IMG/VR virus record: IMGVR_UViG_3300026118_000005
Coordinates: 1-64,000 of that record
DNA length: 64,000 bases
DNA from: a virus
Strand: one strand, 5' to 3'
Shown here: piece after piece, positions 34,242 through 42,809 of the stretch
Numbering within the stretch: the first letter of the stretch is position 1
Layout of the letters: each line of letters opens with the position of its first letter
Program-made: the position numbers and the translations under genes
Notes under the pieces: generated by a model
Databases searched by the model: none
Seen by the model: the letters and a program-made list of their open reading frames with translations, nothing else
Told to the model about the DNA's origin: nothing

Positions 34242-35077
34242 TTGCCAGAGACTATTTCGATACTTCCGTTGTCCTCGAATTGCCGGGGGTTGAAAATGTA
34301 GTCGTATGGTATCCAGCTATACCCTTTGTCAGCCCAAGTCGTTCCCCAACTATTGCGGATGCGAGCCCAGCCCTTCCGCTTGGCAATCACGAGGTTGTCG
34401 TCGTAGCCACAGATTAGGATCTCGTGACCACCGACGGAGCGCCCCGAAGGCATTGGCACGTACCATTCTCCCGTGGAGCGATCTTTGATCGGGTTGAAGA
34501 TCGACTGGTAAACATATCCTCCGGTGAGGACTGGGATTTTCAGGATTGAGATGCACCGCTTCACCGATTGACCGTTGTCATCGTTCGGCACATCGTAGGC
34601 TTTCACTGCCTTCCACTGTCCGCGGGAGTCATTGGCGCACTTCGGGGCGGCATAGGCCAGCTTGGACGGGTTGTACGGCCAGCAGGTGTCTCTCGCTACC
34701 CCCTGATTCACGAGCACCCATAGAATGGACGAAGTGTAGCTGCCGGCATCGTTCGGGAAGTTGCCGTCGTGCCTCAACTCGTTCTGGTAGAGGTCCAGCC
34801 GGGAAGGCGTCACGAATTCACCGTGTTGCACCTTCCACTTGAAATCGAAGGCGGCACATCCGGCGTTGGCCGTGCAGCTCCCGATTGAGCCCTGGTCATA
34901 AACTGGCGGCATCAGGCTTTCCAGGCTCGCCTTCGACGGCACGGGAACAGCCATGCGCGGAAGCTGTCTCAACCCCTTCGAATGTGTCGGAGAACTTTTC
35001 CACCCCAAAGCGTAGGGCTGAGCGGCAAACGTGACCAGCGGCCACGCGAGTAAGAGGAGTGGGAGGATGTGTTTCAT
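34238..35077 (-). CDS. Papain-like (C1A) cysteine peptidase, secreted
   Basis: 279 residues. MKHILPLLLLAWPLVTFAAQ is a signal peptide. YDQGSIGSC has Q62 and the catalytic C68 (papain GxCxS style, here QGSIGSC). H218 in SVGGHEILICGY and N242 in IRNSWGTTWADKGYS complete the triad. So it is a complete C1A-type peptidase aimed outside the cytoplasm. In the late operon near terminase it could be virion-borne, aid lysis or digest host surface protein. Confidence 0.85.
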   Translation of the reverse strand: MKHILPLLLLAWPLVTFAAQPYALGWKSSPTHSKGLRQLPRMAVPVPSKASLESLMPPVYDQGSIGSCTANAGCAAFDFKWKVQHGEFVTPSRLDLYQNELRHDGNFPNDAGSYTSSILWVLVNQGVARDTCWPYNPSKLAYAAPKCANDSRGQWKAVKAYDVPNDDNGQSVKRCISILKIPVLTGGYVYQSIFNPIKDRSTGEWYVPMPSGRSVGGHEILICGYDDNLVIAKRKGWARIRNSWGTTWADKGYSWIPYDYIFNPRQFEDNGSIEIVSGK

Positions 35078-35080
35078 GGG

Positions 35081-35521
35081 TCAAATTGCCGTGGGTTCAA
35101 CGCGGTGCGTTGCTGGGTGCACGGCCGCGCTGGCGAGCCAAGCTTTCACAACCGCGCCCTTGGATGTGTCGGCCTCCATTTCCTCCCATGTCGGAAGCTT
35201 CGCGCCAGATACTGCCGACACGCCTCCGGTCGATCCGCAGTAGGCTTCGTACAGGCTCTTGGCTATGTCGCGGGGCGTGAGCTTAGAAACGGGGTAGGGA
35301 TTTGGCGTCCCAATGTGTTTCAGAACCTCCCCTTGCCAGTGAATCGCCGCTTGCAGGTGACGAATGGAAAGGACGTGCGCAGCGATCGCTTCGCCGCGGT
35401 CTTCGGCGTCCGGCATTGATCCGTTGGCCGTGATCGCTACGCGGTGCGCCTTCATGAGTTGAAGGGTTTCGTCCATTCCTTTACGGAATGCCTTCGCTGC
35501 CTGAATGTCTTGTTCTTTCAT
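35081..35521 (-). CDS. Hypothetical protein
   Basis: 146 residues from MKEQDIQAAKAFRKGMDETL, helical with a Gly/Ala/Glu-rich C terminus. ATG 35521 was chosen because sequence before it is the terminase's downstream spacer. It could be an assembly factor. No motif. Confidence 0.55.
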   Translation of the reverse strand: MKEQDIQAAKAFRKGMDETLQLMKAHRVAITANGSMPDAEDRGEAIAAHVLSIRHLQAAIHWQGEVLKHIGTPNPYPVSKLTPRDIAKSLYEAYCGSTGGVSAVSGAKLPTWEEMEADTSKGAVVKAWLASAAVHPATHRVEPTAI

Positions 35522-35573
35522 CCGCCGCGATTCTGCTTGCACATTCGCCGAATGTCCACCGAAAAAGTGTAGA

Positions 35574-37631
35574 TTAATTGGGAATGTAGTCGTCGCCCCA
35601 CCCGTCGCCACCGCCCCAGGAGATCGTTTCCATCGGTGGAGGGAGTTTGCGTGCCTTTTTGAGTGCTTCGGGCGATGTGAGGCCCCAAGCTTGCTCCACC
35701 ATTTGGGTGATCGGATCTTGCGTCGGACCTTTCGGGAGTTCGGGGCGCTTGAGCTTGAGCGAGCACCGGAACTGGAAGCGGACGCGAGCCAGGAACACGA
35801 CGCCGAGGGAGGCATCGGCCAAGTCCGGGGAGAATCCCAGCCGACCCTTCATCTTCTTCTTCTCTTCGACCTTGATGAGCTTCCGCGCCCCGAGATTCCA
35901 CGTCCTAGCGCACATCTCGGCGGAAAGCTCGTCGTCCACGCCCTTCAACTGGCCAGCCTGCATGTAGGCTTTCGCGGCATACCAGATCTCGGAAACCACG
36001 TCCTCGTATTCGTCCTTGGCCAAGCGCCCGAAACCGCCATCAACTTCACTCGGAACTCCCTTGAACTGGACGCGCAGAAAGCCGTTGTCCCAAACGGTGG
36101 CTAAGATCGAAGCGAACGCGTGCCCTCCCGAGCAGTCGATAGCCAGTCGGAACGTGGAATTGACGCCGTTCTCCAGGCAAAACTTCTTGAGCCCGTCCGC
36201 ACGCTGGAAATTGGGGTCGCGCTCCTTGTTGGTCGTGTCCTCTTTGATGCACTCTTTCGGCCCGAGTAAAAGGACATTCTTGCCTTCCAAAGTTTCTCCC
36301 AGTTGACCGATCCGCGCCATGAACCTGTCGCCGCCGGTCGTGAATGAGGGGTCGGCAAAGCATAGGGCGACCGGAGGAGCCTTCCACCGAACGGTTGTCT
36401 GGAACGCCAACGCCTGGATGATCTCAATGGGATGGTAAATCGCCTCCTTCGCGCCCGCCGGGGTGAACCAGCCACGATTCATCCGGTAGAATCCTGCGGA
36501 CTTCTCACCGCCGTACCTGATGGCGTCTTCCTGCATGGACTTCTCAGTGATGAGGTAATCGTACATCACGCGGCCTGCGAGCACGTTCGGACTCTTTGCC
36601 CCATCGAGGCGCAGGCAGTAGCCGTTGGGGAGCGTCGTGCGCCAGCCCTCCAGTTCTTCGTGTAGGAACTCCCATCCTGCCGCCGGTTTCACGAATTGCC
36701 CGAATGCGTCGAAGTAGCTGGACGGGTTGGCGAGTCCGATCTGCTGGAAGTGCGGGTTCTTGTTCAGGTTGGACGCCGCCTTGTTCACAGAATCAGCGAG
36801 ATCCGTCATTTCGTCCAGAATTAGGAGGACATACTCATTGTGGAAGCCGAAAATCTTCGAGTCCACCGCAGCGCCTTTCTGCCGGTCCGCCGCCAGGAGC
36901 GTGATGCCAGCTCGCTCGTCTCTCACGCCTTTCTCGTCCTCGTAGGCGATGCATCCGTCGGACGCCAAGAGCTTGCCCGGCATCTCCATTCCATAGCGCT
37001 CCAGCGAATTCTTGATCGCATTGAAGTACTGCTTGGTATAGCCCCAGATTCGCTTCTCCGCGTCCTTCTGCGTCGTACTGGCGACGATCACCATCGTATT
37101 GTGAGGAGAGCACAGCCACGAGATGCACGCCCATAGCCCGTAGCACGCTGACTTACCGGAAGCGGCACAGCCCGCCACGCCGAGGTACTTGTGTTTGCAC
37201 GCCTTGGCGATCATCTTCTCGGCCCAAGGATGCCGGTCAAACTTCGAGCCACTGTATTCGTTGTTGATCAGCATCTTGACCAGCGTCCAGAAGTGCCGTT
37301 CCTTGTCTGCGGCCTTCGAAATGGAGAACATCTTGAGTTCGTAAATGATTTGCTCCGGCGCTGTCGCCTGCCGCGCCGGATCTTCCACCGGGTTCGTGAT
37401 GTGACACGAGACGCGTTGGCCATAGCGAATCACGAAGTCCAGTTTCTTCGCCTTCGCCGCTTCGGCCATCAGCTTATGGTCGTTCTGCGAAATGTAGGTC
37501 CCGTTCCAGGGAATCCAGCCATTCTTGATGAAATCCTCGTGGCACCATTTCAGCTTGCCGTCAGGGAAAGCGCTCCCGTCTTTGCGGGTGATGTACTTGA
37601 CAGGATCTTCCTCTTCCAGAACGGCAGACAT
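35574..37631 (-). CDS. terL: Terminase large subunit
   Basis: 685 residues. Walker A GCAASGKS at 154-161 and Walker B LLILDE at 269-274 form the ATPase. The C-terminal RNase H-like nuclease has acidic residues D427 (FADPSF), D499 (RLAIDCSGG) and D603/D606 (SPDLADAS). An N-terminal 130-residue extension is longer than usual. The packaging motor, on the minus strand with the portal 11.6 kb downstream, separated by the sugar island. No small terminase was recognised. Confidence 0.9.
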   Translation of the reverse strand: MSAVLEEEDPVKYITRKDGSAFPDGKLKWCHEDFIKNGWIPWNGTYISQNDHKLMAEAAKAKKLDFVIRYGQRVSCHITNPVEDPARQATAPEQIIYELKMFSISKAADKERHFWTLVKMLINNEYSGSKFDRHPWAEKMIAKACKHKYLGVAGCAASGKSACYGLWACISWLCSPHNTMVIVASTTQKDAEKRIWGYTKQYFNAIKNSLERYGMEMPGKLLASDGCIAYEDEKGVRDERAGITLLAADRQKGAAVDSKIFGFHNEYVLLILDEMTDLADSVNKAASNLNKNPHFQQIGLANPSSYFDAFGQFVKPAAGWEFLHEELEGWRTTLPNGYCLRLDGAKSPNVLAGRVMYDYLITEKSMQEDAIRYGGEKSAGFYRMNRGWFTPAGAKEAIYHPIEIIQALAFQTTVRWKAPPVALCFADPSFTTGGDRFMARIGQLGETLEGKNVLLLGPKECIKEDTTNKERDPNFQRADGLKKFCLENGVNSTFRLAIDCSGGHAFASILATVWDNGFLRVQFKGVPSEVDGGFGRLAKDEYEDVVSEIWYAAKAYMQAGQLKGVDDELSAEMCARTWNLGARKLIKVEEKKKMKGRLGFSPDLADASLGVVFLARVRFQFRCSLKLKRPELPKGPTQDPITQMVEQAWGLTSPEALKKARKLPPPMETISWGGGDGWGDDYIPN

Positions 37632-37675
37632 GCGGGAAAGAGCATACGTTGCGCGTCAAGCAGGAGCAATTCCGA

Positions 37676-37689
37676 TTGAAAGTGCTTGC
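37676..37689 (+). repeat. Shared regulatory 14-mer TTGAAAGTGCTTGC
   Basis: Identical to 18900-18913. Both lie in divergent regions between a minus-strand late gene (terminase, capsid) and a plus-strand gene. Possible operator or phage promoter element. Related GAAAGTGC octamers lie at 46742-46749 and, inverted, at 59242-59249. Confidence 0.5.
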
Positions 37690-37722
37690 ACTTATCGGGA
37701 GGCGTGGGACTTTTGCCGAAGT

Positions 37723-38577
37723 ATGGACTACATAGCCGAAGAGTTTACGAAGGCCACAATTGCAGAGATCGTCAAGATGGGGACGAAGCTGCAAGAGATG
37801 GCCACTCGCAATGGTGAGTTGGAGTGCAAACGCTTGGAAGATAGCAAATTACGGGACCAACTGATTGCCGATGTGAAGCGCCTGCAAGCGATGGGCAACT
37901 CCAAATCCCCCTGGGTCGCCCGCTCGGAGCGCATGCCTACGGAGGCGGATTGTGACGAACACGGAGAGATATTTGTAACTTCCCCTGACGCTGGCGCCTG
38001 CGCATTGCGCCTTAAGCCAGCCCTTGCGGACTTGACGTGGACCCACTGGATGCCCACCCCGCCGCTTCCAAAAGCCGTTCAGCCGGTCAAGTATCCCGCG
38101 TGGACAAGAGCGCATGATCCGCGCGGTAGAGCCGAATCCCGTCCTGGCATGCGATTTCTCGTACCTGAGGAAGTGGATGGGAGACACAAGGGGATTGCCC
38201 TTCAATGGATGGGGAGCAAATGGAGCGCCGATTGTGAGGCGAACAGCCCGAATCAAACCTACGAAGTCCCCGCCTCCACCCCGTTCCCGCATCGGTGGGA
38301 GCGAGAGAAGAAACAGGCTGAGGCTGATCCGTCGATCAAGTGGCAAACCAAATCGCTCAACAATGGGGAATGGGGTGATTGCAAACCGGCCTGGATTGAG
38401 GAATGCGAATACCGCGTCAAGCCCGAGATCAAGCCAAAGTGGCGGCTGCTGGAGGTCGGCGAAGAAATACGGCAAGGGGATCAACTCTGGCGAACGGTTG
38501 ATTGGCACGATTCAACAGAGATTGGCGACACGATAGACATCAACCACCTTCCCCACCGCCGACTTATCACACCATGA
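37723..38577 (+). CDS. Hypothetical protein
   Basis: 284 residues from MDYIAEEFTKATIAEIVKMG, N-terminal coiled coil, then repeats rich in Pro/Trp (PALADLTWTHWMP; GDCKPAWIEECEYR). The repeated W..P..RW pattern suggests small tandem domains, as in some phage proteins with repeated W-x-x-R-P units. Head of the plus-strand cluster, 92 bp from the divergent terminase. Unknown function. Confidence 0.6.
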   Translation: MDYIAEEFTKATIAEIVKMGTKLQEMATRNGELECKRLEDSKLRDQLIADVKRLQAMGNSKSPWVARSERMPTEADCDEHGEIFVTSPDAGACALRLKPALADLTWTHWMPTPPLPKAVQPVKYPAWTRAHDPRGRAESRPGMRFLVPEEVDGRHKGIALQWMGSKWSADCEANSPNQTYEVPASTPFPHRWEREKKQAEADPSIKWQTKSLNNGEWGDCKPAWIEECEYRVKPEIKPKWRLLEVGEEIRQGDQLWRTVDWHDSTEIGDTIDINHLPHRRLITP

Positions 38578-38843
38578 ACGACACACGCCCCCTCGGACTC
38601 GGCGACATGCCGGATGACGAGTTTATGAAACTGGCGGACGTTCGGAGTCCACAAGGAAAGGATTTTCAACAGGTAATCGACCGCTTGAAAGACCAACTCG
38701 CGGAAGCGCAATCGCAGATCGGAAGACTGGGCGATCAGAATCGCAGACTAATCGAAACTCAGGTGGCCGATGCCCAAGAGATTGCCCGATTGCGCGAGGC
38801 ATTGGAAACGGCGCAATCGCAACAGGAAAGGGGAATGGCATGA
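38574..38843 (+). CDS. Coiled-coil protein
   Basis: 89 residues from MNDTRPLGLGDMPDDEFMKL; heptads from about 35 to 89. Overlaps the next gene by ATGA. Possibly a small assembly or regulatory coil. Confidence 0.55.
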   Translation: MNDTRPLGLGDMPDDEFMKLADVRSPQGKDFQQVIDRLKDQLAEAQSQIGRLGDQNRRLIETQVADAQEIARLREALETAQSQQERGMA

Positions 38844-38947
38844 TCGCCGAAACTCTAACTAACTGGGACGGCGCTGTGAAATGCATTGAAGCTTTAGCGC
38901 CTGTCTTAATCTGTGTGGCAATCCTCTACTTTGGGAGCAGACAATGA
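38840..38947 (+). CDS. Micro membrane protein
   Basis: 35 residues with a hydrophobic helix (ALAPVLICVAILYFG). Overlaps both neighbours by 4 bp, so translation is coupled. Too short for family assignment. Confidence 0.5.
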   Translation: MIAETLTNWDGAVKCIEALAPVLICVAILYFGSRQ

Positions 38948-39060
38948 AAGAGGAAGACGAACCTACTGAATGCAACTGCTGGCGTGGTCAGTTTGGATGC
39001 GCCGCAATGATCCTTGCGCTCGGAATTGCCATCGCGCTTATCCTCTACGCCGCCAAATGA
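38944..39060 (+). CDS. Micro membrane protein, Cys-rich head
   Basis: 38 residues: acidic head with CNCWRGQFGC, then helix AAMILALGIAIALILYA. Coupled on both sides. The Cys/acidic head plus helix recurs in the gene at 39742. Confidence 0.5.
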   Translation: MKEEDEPTECNCWRGQFGCAAMILALGIAIALILYAAK

Positions 39061-39464
39061 CTGACGACACCATCCCCGACGAAGCCGACCTCTCGTCCTT
39101 GCGCGAAGTGATCGACCAGCCGCATGAACGTCTGCGTGTTCCGTTGACCGTCTCCCGCATGGAACAGCGCCAATACGAACTCCGCGCGGAGCAAGCCAAG
39201 CCTTTGGGGCGGTCCAAAGGGGAACTCTTACATTCGATCCAAGAAACGCGACTACTCCAAACTTATCCAAGGACCAGAAGTATGAAAATAGTCAAAGGTT
39301 CTAATCTTAGATGGATTGTTCTAGATAAAAATGTCACCGTGCCAAATTACGCCATTCAGGGGGCTGATGGCCGTTGGCGAATTCTGGAGATTCTTTTAGA
39401 AGTGATTGACCATGATGCAGAGCGTTCGGAAACGCACTGGGAACCAGTGAAGGAGTCTAAATGA
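39057..39464 (+). CDS. Hypothetical protein
   Basis: 135 residues from MTDDTIPDEADLSSLREVID, N-terminal acidic, then a possibly separate beta domain (VKGSNLRWIVLDKNVTVPNY). Coupled to its neighbours by 4-bp overlaps. No family. Confidence 0.5.
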   Translation: MTDDTIPDEADLSSLREVIDQPHERLRVPLTVSRMEQRQYELRAEQAKPLGRSKGELLHSIQETRLLQTYPRTRSMKIVKGSNLRWIVLDKNVTVPNYAIQGADGRWRILEILLEVIDHDAERSETHWEPVKESK

Positions 39465-39745
39465 AGCTGTTCGAATTATCCATCAATCCGGAATGGACCG
39501 AATCAATTCGAAGACTAGCGGTGCATTACTCTTCAATAAAGGAGGATGCCATCAAGGAGCGTCTATTTAACATTCTGGGTCGTCAACCGACACTCGAAGA
39601 CGCCAAGGATTGCCAGATGATATTTTTCAGCGGAACTACAGCAGACTGTGAACTTCACTGGAAAGGATTCAGAATCCTAAAGATGGCCCTATCGGAATTT
39701 GGCGCGCCATTGTGTTTCGAGCCCTGCTTTGAACAACTTGTATGA
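39461..39745 (+). CDS. Hypothetical protein
   Basis: 94 residues (MKLFELSINPEWTESIRRLA), alpha/beta with two Cys near the end. Coupled. No motif. Confidence 0.5.
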   Translation: MKLFELSINPEWTESIRRLAVHYSSIKEDAIKERLFNILGRQPTLEDAKDCQMIFFSGTTADCELHWKGFRILKMALSEFGAPLCFEPCFEQLV

Positions 39746-39891
39746 CCATCCTGAATGACATGCCCAACGAAGAAGAAGACTCTCTCTCCTGCGGTTGCGG
39801 ATGCGTCCTGCTTGCTCTCGGTGCGTGCGCCGTTCTGCTCGTGCTCGTGATGCTTATCCTGATGATTGTACTAACCGTGAAATACGCATGA
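39742..39891 (+). CDS. Micro membrane protein, Cys-rich
   Basis: 49 residues: acidic N terminus, CGCGC near 17-21, then a long hydrophobic helix (VLLALGACAVLLVLVMLILM). Same layout as the 39-codon gene at 38944; they could be paralogues. Coupled on both sides. Confidence 0.5.
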   Translation: MTILNDMPNEEEDSLSCGCGCVLLALGACAVLLVLVMLILMIVLTVKYA

Positions 39892-40184
39892 GAAAAATCT
39901 ACATTGTCTCTACATGGAAGGGAGAAATGCGCGAGGTCCACGGGGTGTATTCAAGCCGCGCGAAAGCCCAGAAGGCAGCAACCGTCGTTGGCAAAGACGC
40001 CGACATTGACGATTGGGATCTAAATGAGATGCCGGACAAGTCGCCAACGAGTTACATGAGAAAATCGGCACGCAAAATGTTGAGGGCCGTCCGCGCCATT
40101 TCCCGAAACGGTGGCCGAGTTTCCGCTTTGATACTGAAAGACAAGATGCCGGAGAACCTGGGCGTAAATTGGACAACCGTATGA
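39888..40184 (+). CDS. Hypothetical protein
   Basis: 98 residues from MRKIYIVSTWKGEMREVHGV; basic C-terminal half. Alpha/beta, small. Coupled to neighbours. Confidence 0.5.
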   Translation: MRKIYIVSTWKGEMREVHGVYSSRAKAQKAATVVGKDADIDDWDLNEMPDKSPTSYMRKSARKMLRAVRAISRNGGRVSALILKDKMPENLGVNWTTV

Positions 40185-40435
40185 GCAAACCGGACTACGA
40201 CGACCCAACAGACGAGGATGTCCCGACGACCGCCGGGGATGCGATGCTAAACGCTATGGCTTTTGTCGGCACTCCCGAGAAGGCCATCATCGAAGGCGAT
40301 TCTACGATCTTCGTACACAAAGCCAACGCCGCCGAACAACTGGAAGCCCGCATGGCTGAACTCGGGTGGGAAATCAGGAGAACTCGGCCTTGGAAGAAAG
40401 ACGAAGGCGACATCGAACTGGAGGAGCATCCATGA
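40181..40435 (+). CDS. Hypothetical protein
   Basis: 84 residues from MSKPDYDDPTDEDVPTTAGD. Acidic N terminus, then helical Arg/Lys/Glu segment. Coupled. No motif. Confidence 0.5.
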   Translation: MSKPDYDDPTDEDVPTTAGDAMLNAMAFVGTPEKAIIEGDSTIFVHKANAAEQLEARMAELGWEIRRTRPWKKDEGDIELEEHP

Positions 40436-40974
40436 ACATTACCTGGGCACAGAATCCACTGGCGACCACCATCGAACTCGACGAGCGCGAGAAGCGTGAA
40501 TTCTGGCTCATGCTCAAGATCGAGGAATTAAAGGACCGGCTCATTGCAGTTCATGTCTACTTGCAGGAAGGGCAGTTCTTCGATTTGAACAAGGCCAGAA
40601 AAGCAGTTGAGCAAGTGGACTCCGACGAATCTCTAGACGCGCGCGTGAACCAGCTTCACTCCTGGCACCTCGAAGCCCTTGCGGGAAGCCATGGAGGCGA
40701 TTGCACCTGTGATCCGTGCTCGTGTCCCAAGTGCATAGCCGAGAATATTCTAGGAATCGACACCATCGCAGGGCTTAAGAAGCACGAAGCCAACAAGATC
40801 GAAAGCGCATTCCGTCGGGGTAAAACCCTATCCAAAACCATCGAGGAGCTGGCCAATTATGCGCCTGAATCCTGCTGGCCTGGAGCCGAAGCGCACTTCG
40901 AACGCTGGCGGCAGGAAGCCAAGAACGCTCACGATTGGCTGGTGAAGTACAGGGATGAGCACTTTCCGATATGA
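40432..40974 (+). CDS. Conserved-type phage protein with Cys cluster
   Basis: 180 residues. HGGDCTCDPCSCPKCIAE near 88-105 is a Cys-rich knuckle seen in phage hypothetical proteins; the rest is helical. Metal binding is likely, role unknown. Coupled to both neighbours. Confidence 0.6.
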   Translation: MNITWAQNPLATTIELDEREKREFWLMLKIEELKDRLIAVHVYLQEGQFFDLNKARKAVEQVDSDESLDARVNQLHSWHLEALAGSHGGDCTCDPCSCPKCIAENILGIDTIAGLKKHEANKIESAFRRGKTLSKTIEELANYAPESCWPGAEAHFERWRQEAKNAHDWLVKYRDEHFPI

Positions 40975-41195
40975 ACATCAAAGTCACATTCGAAGGCGGT
41001 CCCGATGATGGACGGCAAGCGGTTCTATGGGGAAAATGGCGTGAGGATCGGCGCGTTCACGGGCATTCCAAATGGGACGTGGCCACCCAGACATGGAGAG
41101 CGCCGGTCTACAAGCTAGTGCGATTGCTGGAGGGGTATGTTCTCGTTTTCACGGGAGATTTTGAGGAACTAAGCGTTGAGCGTCCAGGCGTATGA
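40971..41195 (+). CDS. Hypothetical protein
   Basis: 74 residues: FEGGPDDGRQAVLWGKWRED near the N terminus. The G-G-P-x-D-G opening is common to small phage proteins of unknown role. Overlaps both neighbours by 4 bp. Confidence 0.55.
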   Translation: MNIKVTFEGGPDDGRQAVLWGKWREDRRVHGHSKWDVATQTWRAPVYKLVRLLEGYVLVFTGDFEELSVERPGV

Positions 41196-41425
41196 AGACT
41201 TCCGATATATCGGACAAGGCCGTCTGTGAAGCGGTGGCGCAATACCAAGCATCTCGCAAACCTGCGCCATTCCCCTACGAAACCCTGGCAAAGCAGTTCA
41301 ACTGCCCAGAAAAGGTTGCCTATCGCGCCCTTGAGCGTGCCGAGCGACATGGCTTGATCGAATATGGCGTATCCCTGCGCACCGGCTGGCTCACCGAAAA
41401 GGGAGAAGCCCTGCTCTCAAGCTAG
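41192..41425 (+). CDS. Winged-helix DNA-binding protein
   Basis: 77 residues. FPYETLAKQFNCPEKVAYRA then LERAERHGLIEYGVSLRTG fits a winged helix (helix, recognition helix, wing). Possible regulator of the plus cluster it ends. Confidence 0.6.
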   Translation: MKTSDISDKAVCEAVAQYQASRKPAPFPYETLAKQFNCPEKVAYRALERAERHGLIEYGVSLRTGWLTEKGEALLSS

Positions 41426-41635
41426 CACCCCGTCCCACACGTTACCCTCCCAAAACGCATTCTCCCGGTCCTTCGATGGCTCGTAAATCGCATACCCGCA
41501 CTCGCTGCCTTCCGCTTTCGGGGGTCGTGCAATCCCCATCCGAATCGTCACTTTACCCAGGTCCTCGATCACTCGCCGATTGAACGGGCCGCCCTGGAGC
41601 GTGATGACCGTCGGAGGATCGTAGGGACCAAACAT
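41417..41635 (-). CDS. Hypothetical small protein
   Basis: 72 residues: MFGPYDPPTVITLQGGPFNR, beta-rich, G-G-P-F-N-R block. Minus-strand, overlapping the end of the winged-helix gene by 9 bp. The pattern resembles the one at 40971 (GGPxxxR), so they may be related. Confidence 0.55.
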   Translation of the reverse strand: MFGPYDPPTVITLQGGPFNRRVIEDLGKVTIRMGIARPPKAEGSECGYAIYEPSKDRENAFWEGNVWDGVLA

Positions 41636-41685
41636 TCGACCAGCCTACCACCCACCCCCTAAACCAGCAACCCCGGCGTGAGGTT

Positions 41686-41778
41686 TGATGGATTATCTGA
41701 CCACGATCCATGTAGAATCTGACTGTGCCGACCAGTAAATGTATAGAATCGGACACGAATTGTGTGAAATCGGACTAG
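41686..41778 (+). repeat. Tandem GAATCGGAC-type repeats, IS-end-like
   Basis: TGTAGAATCTGAC, TGTATAGAATCGGACAC and TGTGTGAAATCGGAC follow one another within 80 bp. Two more, ATCGGACAT and TGTGCGAAATCGGACATT, lie at about 43319-43351. Such spaced TGT(N)GAATC-type repeats form the ends of some IS21/IS481-type elements. No transposase is present. Confidence 0.45.
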
Positions 41779-41842
41779 CACAAAAGCAAAGTCGAATTTG
41801 TCCTGTTGCCACGCATTGGATCGATGATGTAAAAGCGTCTTC

Positions 41843-42109
41843 GTGCCCAAGCGACCACCGCCCGTCTGGACTTCTTCCAAAGAGGTTCCCACTGACGTTG
41901 CCGATCTGATCCGCCAGGGATGGCGAGCCGGTCAGGAAGCCGCTCGAAACGGCACAAAGAATGTCGAGTCGTGGACCGACGAATGCTCACGCAAGGCAAA
42001 AGCAGCCTTCGATGAGGTCGTTCCTGCCGCGATTCGCCGCCACGCCATGCGAATGAGCGGGCGATACACTCGCAAGAAGCTCATCTGGTTCATCACTAAT
42101 TCCCCGTAG
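41843..42109 (+). CDS. Hypothetical protein (weak)
   Basis: 88 residues from a TTG or GTG codon, basic and helical, no good ribosome site. It is the only frame here on either strand. It could be a fragment of an IS or accessory gene. Confidence 0.3.
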   Translation: MPKRPPPVWTSSKEVPTDVADLIRQGWRAGQEAARNGTKNVESWTDECSRKAKAAFDEVVPAAIRRHAMRMSGRYTRKKLIWFITNSP

Positions 42110-42803
42110 CCCATCTCCGGGCTCACCCTGGGCAGCCCTCACGGCAGACAAGCCGACCCAAATCTAGCTGGGAAGCTCTCGTGACTCTGATACTTGCCGT
42201 GTCGTAATGACAGCCCCGCGCAAAAGGTCAGTCGGGAATCGATAAGGTGAGACAAGCGCCTCAAGAAGCGCCTCACGTCGGCCCGAGCGAGATTTCGGTG
42301 AGAAAACGCGCCCTGGGGTCCAATCCCCTTTCACGGCCCTTCGCTTCCCCATCCGGCAATCCGGGTCCTACGAGAAAGACCACGGCACCCGTCAGGAAGA
42401 TAGGCACAGGCGGGCACCGCTCACGGAGCTTTGGAGAAGGATGAAATCCGTCCCTCAAGAGTTCGCTTCACCGACGACCACGCAGCATCGCGCAGTCGCC
42501 CCGTCATCAGCACAGCCAGGTGGCATCAGACGCGTTCGCACGCCCTGATTCAGGTTTCTCCAAGCGAGAGACAGGACACCTCCCCACGGGTAGTTATGGA
42601 CTGATCCGATAACTGCTTGCACTATCAAATATCCAACAGAAGAAAAAATTTGTGCGCATCGTATCACCCATCCAATCGATAAACGAAACTCCAGATAGGG
42701 AAAAATTTGTAGGGATCGCCTACGCTACAGCGTCTCGAGATTAGAGGCCGGGAGGGGACCCGTGGCGGTGTTGGCTTGCCATGGTTGAGGGCTGGGCGTA
42801 GAC
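42110..42803. other. Gene-free 0.7-kb stretch, partly structured
   Basis: No credible gene. Short inverted pairs are visible (AGCCC/GGGCT near 42109-42125; GCGCCTCAC with GTGAG near 42273-42300; GGGGTCCAATCCCC near 42315-42328). It may be a third structured RNA locus. The GCTTGCACT motif at 42612 resembles those near 37681 and 59237. Confidence 0.35.
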
Positions 42804-42809
42804 TTGGGA

